Shown piece by piece: positions 1-3,973 of a stretch of DNA of 5,649 nt (the stretch's first letter is position 1; each line of letters opens with the position of its first letter). Location: assembly GCA_025455245.1 (NCBI GenBank), contig JALOMX010000180.1, positions 1-5,649 of the forward strand. Direction: 5' to 3'. The notes under the pieces were generated by a model. That model did no database searches, was not told the origin of the DNA, and saw only the letters and a program-made list of their open reading frames with translations. Both the position numbers and the translations under genes were made by a program. This DNA comes from Chitinophagaceae bacterium (lineage in GTDB: Bacteria; Bacteroidota; Bacteroidia; Chitinophagales; Chitinophagaceae).

Positions 1-353
1 GTTTTCTGGGTATCCAAAAGAACAGGTACCTCGCAGGAAGGGCACAGGCGGGGCAGCATGAACGGGCACTTGCAGATGCAGGAGAAGGTGATGAATACCT
101 TGTGTATGGCAAGGGTGCAATTGCTTTTTACCTGCTGGCCGATAAATGGGGAGAGGCAAACCTGAACAGGGTGCTGAAAGCTTTTTTGCAACACTATTCC
201 GGGCAAAAACCTCCATACCCCAAAGCCGTGGATTTGCTGGAAGCCTTATACCGCGAAGCGCCTTCAAACCTGCATCCTTTTATTCATGATGCTTTCGAAA
301 GCAATGATTGGCATAGCCTTGAAAAGCATCTTAAAGGTTACCCGATTCCCTGA
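1..353 (+). CDS. M1-family aminopeptidase, C-terminal end (partial, 5' end outside window)
   Basis: An open frame runs from base 3 to the TGA at 351-353 with no stop and no convincing start, so the gene enters from the left edge; about 116 residues are visible. The segment reads VYGKGAIAFYLL, then a GE-containing helix, FLQHY, and PYPKAVDLLEAL. This is the pattern of gluzincin aminopeptidases after the zinc site: Y-x-K-G-A supplies the transition-state tyrosine (codon 105-107), followed by a helical tail. The closest match by eye is the C-terminal peptidase part of the large membrane proteins annotated as ABC transporter permease/M1 family aminopeptidase, common in Bacteroidota. The HExxH zinc motif and any membrane segments would lie upstream and cannot be checked. 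The protein ends 43 bases before rsmA. Family assignment is fairly good; the exact subfamily is inferred from a short tail. Confidence 0.72.
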   Translation, partial: FLGIQKNRYLAGRAQAGQHERALADAGEGDEYLVYGKGAIAFYLLADKWGEANLNRVLKAFLQHYSGQKPPYPKAVDLLEALYREAPSNLHPFIHDAFESNDWHSLEKHLKGYPIP

Positions 354-384
354 TTGCCGGAATAATCCATCGGGCGCTATGCTG

Positions 385-392
385 TACCTTTG
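385..392 (+). promoter_or_regulatory. Bacteroidota-type -7 box for rsmA
   Basis: TACCTTTG matches the TAnnTTTG -7 element of the primary Bacteroidota sigma factor. Only four bases (CCCC) separate it from the ATG at 397. I do not see a good TTTG/TTG -33 element at the usual distance; the nearest TTG, at 354-356, is too far away. Transcription would begin at or within a few bases of the start codon, giving a leaderless or near-leaderless mRNA. Box match is seen; function is inferred. Confidence 0.5.
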
Positions 393-396
393 CCCC

Positions 397-1179
397 ATGC
401 ATAAAAAGGGCGGACAACAGCCATACACCCTCAAAAAATCGCTGGGGCAACACTTCCTGCGCGATGAGCGCTATTGCCATCAGGAGGCCTTGCAACAACG
501 GTCTTTTCACCACCTCGTGGAAGTGGGACCGGGCGGCGGCGCACTAACCAAATACCTGCTGGAATGGAAGGATATTGATTTCAGGGCGGTGGAAATAGAT
601 GATGAAAAAGTAGCTTACCTGCAAAAAAAATATCCGGCGCTACAGGATAAGATCATCCACCAAAGTATCCTCGATATCGACCCGCCTTTTGAACATCCCT
701 TTACCGTTGTCGGAAATTTTCCTTACAACATCAGCACGCAGATTGTGTTTAAGCTGCTCGACTGGAAGCCGCAGATCGAATGCATGGTGGGCATGTTTCA
801 AAAGGAAGTGGCACAACGAATTGCCGCACGCCCCGGCAGCAAGGTGTACGGCGTTACCTCCGTATTGACGCAGGCCTTTTTTACCGTAGAATATTTTTTT
901 GACGTGCCCCCCGAAGCCTTCGATCCACCACCCAAGGTAATGAGCGGGGTGATCAGGTTGCTCCCGAGGGGCGGAAACAATCCAACCCCGCCTATGCGCA
1001 GCGAAAGGGCTTTTAAGCTGTTGGTGAAAACGGCTTTCAATCAACGACGTAAACAATTGCGCAACGGGCTGAAACCATTGTTTACACCCGACATACTGGC
1101 TGATGAAATTTTTACCAAAAGGGCCGAACAGTTAAGCGTGGAAGATTTTGCGGCACTTACTTTTAACATGAACGGATAG
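397..1179 (+). CDS. rsmA: 16S rRNA (adenine1518-N6/adenine1519-N6)-dimethyltransferase RsmA (KsgA)
   Basis: RsmA uses S-adenosylmethionine to dimethylate two adjacent adenosines in the 3'-terminal hairpin of 16S rRNA during small-subunit maturation in the cytoplasm. From ATG 397 the protein has 260 residues, normal for the family. Seen in order: LKKSLGQHFLRD near the N-terminus, the SAM-binding glycine-rich loop VEVGPGGG (residues 41-48), acidic VEIDDEK around 65-71 that would contact the SAM ribose, and the catalytic NFPY tetrad (residues 107-110, followed by NIS). The C-terminal part carries the PPKV and FNQRRKQLRNGL motifs typical of RsmA. The frame is open back to 286, but 397 fits the usual N-terminal length and lies directly behind a promoter box; ATG 379 would sit inside that box. 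Five bases separate its TAG from the next gene, suggesting co-transcription. Confidence 0.96.
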   Translation: MHKKGGQQPYTLKKSLGQHFLRDERYCHQEALQQRSFHHLVEVGPGGGALTKYLLEWKDIDFRAVEIDDEKVAYLQKKYPALQDKIIHQSILDIDPPFEHPFTVVGNFPYNISTQIVFKLLDWKPQIECMVGMFQKEVAQRIAARPGSKVYGVTSVLTQAFFTVEYFFDVPPEAFDPPPKVMSGVIRLLPRGGNNPTPPMRSERAFKLLVKTAFNQRRKQLRNGLKPLFTPDILADEIFTKRAEQLSVEDFAALTFNMNG

Positions 1180-1184
1180 GCAAC

Positions 1185-2153
1185 ATGGAAAACACTGAAC
1201 TATACGAGGCCGGATATTATGGAAAAGAAGATGCACCGGTGGCCGTTATTACCGCAAAATGCCATCCCTGGCTGATAGACAAACTTGCCGGGCATTTCCG
1301 GGTGGCGTATATGCCAACCATTCCGTACGACGGATTGCTACAGATGGCCCCGCAAATATCTGGGCTGATTGTTACCACACGGTTGCGGATTGACGCAGCG
1401 CTTCTGGATCAGGCAAATCAATTAAAATGGATTGGCCGTCTGGGCAGCGGGCTCGAACTGATTGACCTTGCTTACGCCGAAAAAAGGGGCATAAAAGTGG
1501 TCAGCAGCCCCGAAGGCAACTGCAACGCGGTGGGCGAACACGCACTCGGCATGTTGTTGGCGGTGCTGAACCGCATTGCCTGGAGCTATACACAGGTGCG
1601 CAATCACCAATGGATGCGCGACGAAAACCGGGGTACAGAATTGTATGGTAAAACCGTGGGCATTATTGGCTTTGGGCATACGGGCAGCGCTTTTGCAAGG
1701 TACCTGGAGCCATTTGGCGTTACCGTGCTGGCTTATGATAAATTCAAGTCAGGATTTGCCAATCATTTTGTAAGGGAAGCGTCGCTTGAGCAGGTGCAGC
1801 GCTATGCCAATGTCATCAGCTTTCATGTGCCGCTTACCGAAGAAACAAGGTATATGGCCAACGATGCATTTTTTTCTGATTGCAGGCAAAAGCCGGTTAT
1901 TCTCAATACAAGCCGTGGTAAGGTAATTGACCTGACTGCTTTGAAAAATGCTTATGAAGAAGGGCTGATTGCCGGCGCCGGGCTTGATGTACTGGAAAAT
2001 GAAAAGCCGGAAACCTTTACCAATGGTGAAAAGCAAATGTTGGATTGGCTGACCCATCAGCCAAATATTATTGTAACGCCGCATATAGCCGGCTACAGCC
2101 ACGAGGCTTTTTTGAAAATGGCGCAGGTTACTTATCAGAAATTATTTGCTTAG
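1185..2153 (+). CDS. NAD-dependent D-2-hydroxyacid dehydrogenase (phosphoglycerate dehydrogenase-like)
   Basis: A 322-residue cytoplasmic oxidoreductase of the D-isomer-specific 2-hydroxyacid dehydrogenase family, which interconverts 2-oxoacids and D-2-hydroxyacids using NAD(P). The split substrate-binding domain occupies roughly residues 1-120 and 300-322. The Rossmann domain contains GFGHTG (residues 162-167), followed about 20 residues later by an acidic residue in LAYDK, which favours NAD over NADP. The catalytic triad is intact: Arg244 in NTSRGK, Glu273 in DVLENE and His300 in TPHIAGYS. An early N-S/G-E-H motif, NAVGEHALGMLL, is also typical. The protein lacks a C-terminal ACT domain and is far shorter than E. 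coli SerA, so the substrate may be 3-phosphoglycerate or another hydroxyacid; sequence alone does not decide. It starts five bases after rsmA and probably shares its transcript. The residues before the ATG give only a weak GGATAGG ribosome-binding match. Confidence 0.92.
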   Translation: MENTELYEAGYYGKEDAPVAVITAKCHPWLIDKLAGHFRVAYMPTIPYDGLLQMAPQISGLIVTTRLRIDAALLDQANQLKWIGRLGSGLELIDLAYAEKRGIKVVSSPEGNCNAVGEHALGMLLAVLNRIAWSYTQVRNHQWMRDENRGTELYGKTVGIIGFGHTGSAFARYLEPFGVTVLAYDKFKSGFANHFVREASLEQVQRYANVISFHVPLTEETRYMANDAFFSDCRQKPVILNTSRGKVIDLTALKNAYEEGLIAGAGLDVLENEKPETFTNGEKQMLDWLTHQPNIIVTPHIAGYSHEAFLKMAQVTYQKLFA

Positions 2154-2180
2154 CATACCCCGCTGTATGTATTTCCAAAC

Positions 2181-2217
2181 GCTTAACAAAGGCATAACCG
2201 GGGCTTAACATTGGCAT
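2181..2217 (+). repeat. Two-copy 15-bp direct repeat upstream of a promoter-like box
   Basis: GCTTAACAAAGGCAT (2181-2195) and GCTTAACATTGGCAT (2203-2217) agree at 13 of 15 positions and start 22 bp apart, close to two helical turns. The second copy ends three bases before the TATTTTTG box. Such phased direct repeats often bind a regulator, but the repeat may also be part of the promoter itself. The repeat is seen; binding is inference. Confidence 0.55.
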
Positions 2218-2219
2218 GA

Positions 2220-2227
2220 TATTTTTG
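2220..2227 (+). promoter_or_regulatory. Candidate -7 box in the intergenic region
   Basis: TATTTTTG matches TAnnTTTG and is followed by CAC, as is common at Bacteroidota start sites. Transcription from here would start near 2232 and run rightward into the terminator at 2318-2342. No ordinary gene lies downstream on this strand. The stretch TGGCATGATATTTTTGCA also resembles a sigma-54 -24/-12 element, but the GG-to-GC spacing is two bases too long for that factor. Confidence 0.42.
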
Positions 2228-2232
2228 CACTG

Positions 2233-2342
2233 TCAAAAAAATAATCAGTCTTACTTCATACCAAATCACACATCAGCGCTACACACTCATTTTCAGTTTT
2301 CTCATATGCAGTTATTACCCCGATGTCTATCGGGGTTTTTTT
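2233..2342 (+). ncRNA. Candidate small independent transcript (no known family)
   Basis: A promoter-like box (2220-2227) and a strong intrinsic terminator (2318-2342) bracket about 110 bases with no normal gene, the layout expected of a small regulatory RNA. The only ORF of note is a 12-codon one starting at ATG 2306, reading MQLLPRCLSGFF, which runs through the terminator stem and ends just after the T-tract. I do not recognise a known RNA family or conserved fold other than the terminator. Alternatively the terminator simply closes the rsmA-dehydrogenase operon and the box is fortuitous. The 5' end is approximate. Confidence 0.28.
2318..2342 (+). terminator. Rho-independent terminator, + strand
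   Basis: CCCCGAT, loop GTCT and ATCGGGG form a perfect 7-bp GC-rich stem, followed immediately by seven T residues (2336-2342). It terminates rightward transcription, either from the rsmA-dehydrogenase operon 165 bases upstream or from the candidate promoter at 2220. On the - strand the stem is preceded by A residues but not followed by a T-run, so it should be weak in that direction. Confidence 0.88.
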
Positions 2343-2394
2343 GATATGGTTGAAAAAAATTTATAGATTATTGAATCAGGTTAAATACCCTAAT

Positions 2395-2712
2395 TTACCG
2401 CTTTACCGCCTTCCTTATTCCGCTTAAAAACCTGGCTTTCAAGCGACGGTTATCCGTAATAATTTCTTTAGAAGCCTGTAACCCTTCCCGGTACTTCAAT
2501 GACTTACCTAAATGCGTGGTAAGTCCTCTCGGAACGGTTAATGTCAAAGTCACCACTTTGTCTCCTTCATGGACACAGCGGTAGATGACAGGAGTATGGG
2601 CGAACGAATCCCTGTGTACCATGCGAGAGATACTGTAGGGACTAAAAATGAGGAAAAATGAAATGAAAATGAAGACTGAAGTCCTTGAAATTCTTTTTAC
2701 CCTAATAACCAA
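2395..2712 (-). pseudogene. HlyD C-terminal fragment fused to an unrecognised N-terminal stretch (likely remnant)
   Basis: The last 45 codons repeat the end of the complete HlyD protein encoded at 3974-5323: GLTTHLGKSLKYREGLQ, EIITDNRRL and RFLSGIRKAV are shared, with six differences over 45 residues. In HlyD-type fusion proteins this segment is the last part of the beta-barrel and tail; it cannot work without the membrane segment, helical hairpin and lipoyl halves, all missing here. Upstream, the frame stays open for about 60 codons that I cannot align to HlyD. It begins with a TTG codon (2710-2712), then a basic, hydrophobic stretch SVFIFISFFLIF; the first ATG is at 2620-2622. The 105-residue ORF could be a tiny expressed membrane protein, but a decayed duplicate or recombination scar is more likely. 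It is last in the - strand gene row. Confidence 0.7.
2396..2544. repeat. Direct repeat of HlyD 3' end, copy A
   Basis: This stretch aligns without gaps to 3975-4123 in the same orientation, offset 1579 bp. I count about 18 mismatches over 149 bases, roughly 88% identity. Runs such as the 24 bases from TTCC at 2411 and the 27 bases ending at 2522 are unchanged. Similarity fades abruptly after 2544. It is the coding part of the HlyD fragment. Confidence 0.9.
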
Positions 2713-2891
2713 AATATTCCAACTGTACTTACTCAGAGAGGTCAGTCAATAAGTTTAGAAGAAATTGTGATGTTGTATGAATAGGAACTGGAGAGAATGC
2801 CCCCGTGGAGGGTGAAGTTTAAAAATTTTTAGTGAAGGGTGATATCTATTCCGGAGAAAAAGTGGATGAAGTTTTGATAGTTGGGCTACTT
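2546..2891. other. Stretch without a recognisable functional gene
   Basis: Apart from the open but unrecognised N-terminal part of the HlyD fragment (to 2712), I find no recognisable gene, RNA or terminator here. Short + strand frames exist: ATG 2569 to TGA 2661 (30 codons), ATG 2648 to TAA 2752 (34 codons), and a stop-to-stop frame 2689-2784 containing TVLTQRGQSISLEEIVMLYE. None has a family resemblance I can name. The stretch may be remnants of an older gene eroded after rearrangement. Base composition turns AT-rich from about 2640 onward. Confidence 0.5.
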
Positions 2892-3308
2892 TTATTTTTT
2901 TACTAAAACAAAAGATCCGCAATGTTGCTTTTCATTTTTTAGGGGTTGAAATAACAGGCTGCTGTCTGTTCTAAGTATTACATTATACGTACAACTAATT
3001 TTGCTCTGCGTCAGAATTATCTCGCTTTTTGCAGCGTTTAATACCCAGTTAAAACCTTGAATGGCTTTATTATTTACAATTAACTTTCCTTGTTTTGAAA
3101 ATTCCCATTCTTCTAATGCTTCAGCGGGCAAGGCAGACTTGATCTCATTAGCAGTAGTAACCCCATACTTATAATATTGATTACTGGTTAATACTGCATT
3201 CAGGTTTTCGCCTGAAATTAATTTACCTGATTCCTGGCCATTTGTAAAGAAGCAGCCAAATACGGTAACCAATAGTAATAATCTAATACTAATAATTAAA
3301 GTTTTCAT
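2892..3308 (-). CDS. Small secreted protein, possibly a lipocalin-like lipoprotein; candidate immunity/accessory protein
   Basis: A 138-residue protein of no family I can name with certainty. Residues 1-19 form a signal peptide: basic start MKTLIISIR, hydrophobic LLLLVTVF, then Gly18-Cys19. VFGC is a borderline lipobox, so it may be a lipoprotein or cut by signal peptidase I nearby. The mature part holds EEWEFSKQGKLIVNN, GFNWVL, EIILT, CTYNVILRTDSSLLF and GSFVLVKK, alternating strands resembling small lipocalin-like domains of Bacteroidota. Cys106 and Cys130 could form a disulfide. It follows the precursor peptide gene by 274 bases on the same strand. A small envelope protein behind a bacteriocin-like precursor is the usual place of an immunity protein, but this is inference; a role in peptide maturation or an unrelated function is equally open. 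Start ATG (3306-3308) has an A-rich leader and no clear Shine-Dalgarno site. Confidence 0.75.
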   Translation of the reverse strand: MKTLIISIRLLLLVTVFGCFFTNGQESGKLISGENLNAVLTSNQYYKYGVTTANEIKSALPAEALEEWEFSKQGKLIVNNKAIQGFNWVLNAAKSEIILTQSKISCTYNVILRTDSSLLFQPLKNEKQHCGSFVLVKK

Positions 3309-3326
3309 ATGTTCATTTTTTATTTA

Positions 3327-3341
3327 ACCACCTTTGGTGGT
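3327..3341 (-). promoter_or_regulatory. Short hairpin in the leader of the secreted-protein gene
   Basis: ACCACC-TTT-GGTGGT is a perfect 6-bp inverted repeat with a three-base centre, ending 18 bases before the ATG at 3308 on the - strand. In the mRNA it would form a compact GC-rich stem in an otherwise A/T-rich leader; as DNA it could be an operator half-site pair. Function unknown. Confidence 0.4.
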
Positions 3342-3544
3342 ACTTTATTTTTGCCATATTGAACCTGCTTGCCTTCTGGTAGGTGGGGGTGTAAGCCTGC
3401 TTGTGGGGATTTGCATAAATCTAAAATTTAGTTGGAAGCTGTTTTGCTAAGTGAAAACCCCCAATCCTGATTATGGCTTGGAGATACCAGTTTAAATTGC
3501 TTTCATTTTTTTATAAAACTATTTTTGGTAGATAATTAAGTTCA

Positions 3545-3581
3545 GGAAAATCCAATTATTTATTTTAAACAATTATTTTCC
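3545..3581 (-). terminator. AT-rich hairpin directly after the precursor gene (weak terminator or mRNA-stabilising stem)
   Basis: GGAAAAT (3545-3551) pairs with ATTTTCC (3575-3581), and after a CC bulge AATT (3554-3557) pairs with AATT (3571-3574), making about 11 pairs around a 13-base loop. It starts one base after the precursor stop codon. It is almost all A/T and has no proper T-run, so it would be a poor terminator. It could protect the precursor mRNA 3' end or reduce read-through to the next gene. Confidence 0.3.
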
Positions 3582-3582
3582 A

Positions 3583-3813
3583 TCAAGCCCAATATCCAAT
3601 GCAATCCGGTGAGGAAATAGCAGCGCCGCTTGAAACACATTGGCAATTATATCCTGTTGGATAGCATTTCCCCCATGTACCCCTATACTCGTGCCAACAA
3701 CTTTTATCTACCGGACAAGAGTTTCCTCCAAAGCTGCCCGCCATAATACTCTTCATCTCAGCCCTGCTAAGTTTTCCTTTTATTTCCGCAAGGCTCATTT
3801 TCTTTGTTTCCAT
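3583..3813 (-). CDS. Cysteine-rich precursor peptide with double-glycine-like leader (bacteriocin/RiPP-type)
   Basis: A 76-residue secreted-peptide precursor. Residues 1-26 form a leader, with SLAEIKGKLSRAEMKSIMAG at its end. This matches the Bacteroidota leader type annotated as natural-product or RiPP precursor (GG type), whose LS-x-x-E-M/L-x-x-I-x-x-G helix is read by peptidase-containing ABC exporters. Cleavage is expected after Ala25-Gly26; a second Gly pair at 29-30 is a less likely site. The core, residues 27-76, has six cysteines (33, 39, 50, 57, 59, 71), several aromatic residues including Trp40, 47 and 75, and few charges, consistent with a disulfide-rich or enzymatically cross-linked product. 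It lies 160 bases behind the HlyD gene. Export by that transporter is inferred from context; antimicrobial activity is only a guess, and a signalling peptide is possible. An in-frame ATG at codon 6 is an alternative start, but the longer leader is typical. Confidence 0.85.
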   Translation of the reverse strand: METKKMSLAEIKGKLSRAEMKSIMAGSFGGNSCPVDKSCWHEYRGTWGKCYPTGYNCQCVSSGAAISSPDCIGYWA

Positions 3814-3881
3814 GATTTTCGAAGATTTAAATTGGTGAAAAGAAATGATAATAATACCCGGTCTGGCATTTCCATATCAAA

Positions 3882-3903
3882 GTTCAAGAACACAACTGTT
3901 CAA
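3882..3903 (-). promoter_or_regulatory. Dyad and repeat upstream of the precursor gene, with weak -7 box
   Basis: GAACA-CAAC-TGTTC (3888-3901) is a perfect 5-bp inverted repeat with a four-base spacer, and GTTCAA occurs at 3882-3887 and again at 3898-3903, overlapping it. On the - strand TGAACTTTG next to it is one base off TAnnTTTG and lies about 65 bases before the precursor ATG. A regulated precursor promoter is possible, but the promoter match is weak and the repeats are short. Confidence 0.3.
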
Positions 3904-3925
3904 AAATCAATTTTTAACAACTTGT

Positions 3926-3964
3926 CTGGAAGATTCTTCCACCTTATCTGGAAGATTCTTCCAG
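3926..3964 (-). terminator. Tandem perfect palindromes forming a 16-bp hairpin between exporter and precursor genes
   Basis: TGGAAGATTCTTCCA, a perfect 15-bp palindrome (7+1+7), occurs at 3927-3941 and again at 3949-3963; as 17-mers with the leading TC the copies are identical and 22 bp apart. Because each copy is self-complementary, the pair also folds as one stem of 16 bp (3926-3941 with 3949-3964) around a seven-base loop. On the - strand it begins about ten bases after the HlyD stop codon. No uninterrupted T-run follows on that strand, so it is not a classical terminator. It may separate exporter from precursor expression by partial termination, RNA processing or mRNA-end protection, or act as a two-site operator. 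Structure is seen; role is inferred. Confidence 0.55.
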
Positions 3965-3973
3965 TTTCATGCA

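Larger units (their letters stand above)
3309..3582. other. AT-rich intergenic region between precursor and secreted-protein genes
   Basis: I see no gene here. Short frames are broken by stops. It contains two hairpins listed separately (3327-3341 and 3545-3581). A long-range complementarity also exists between a GGGGGT run near 3386 and an ACCCCC run near 3456. CCTGCTTG occurs twice (around 3365 and 3397). No clear TAnnTTTG box appears on the - strand, so the secreted-protein gene may depend on read-through from the precursor or on a promoter I cannot recognise. Confidence 0.5.

Noticed and set aside
341..374. CCCGAT...ATCGGG inverted repeat around the aminopeptidase stop codon
   Set aside because: A six-base stem with a 22-base loop and no T-run does not make a credible terminator.
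640..1056. 138-codon - strand ORF inside rsmA
   Set aside because: It is antisense to a well-supported conserved gene and has no family features.
2212..2229. Sigma-54-like TGGCAT...TTGCA element
   Set aside because: Spacing between the GG and GC elements is 14 instead of 12 bases, and sigma-54 tolerates little change in spacing.
2569..2661. 30-codon + strand ORF beginning MDTAVDDRSMGE
   Set aside because: Too short to judge, no upstream signals, and it lies in a rearranged stretch; kept only as a possible remnant.
2648..2752. 34-codon + strand ORF starting at ATG 2648
   Set aside because: No promoter, no recognised family, AT-rich with repeated Lys/Met codons, and it overlaps the opposite-strand HlyD fragment frame; most likely chance.
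3346..3353. TATTTTTG box on the + strand
   Set aside because: It matches the promoter consensus but no + strand gene follows; the sequence is AT-rich, so chance matches are expected.
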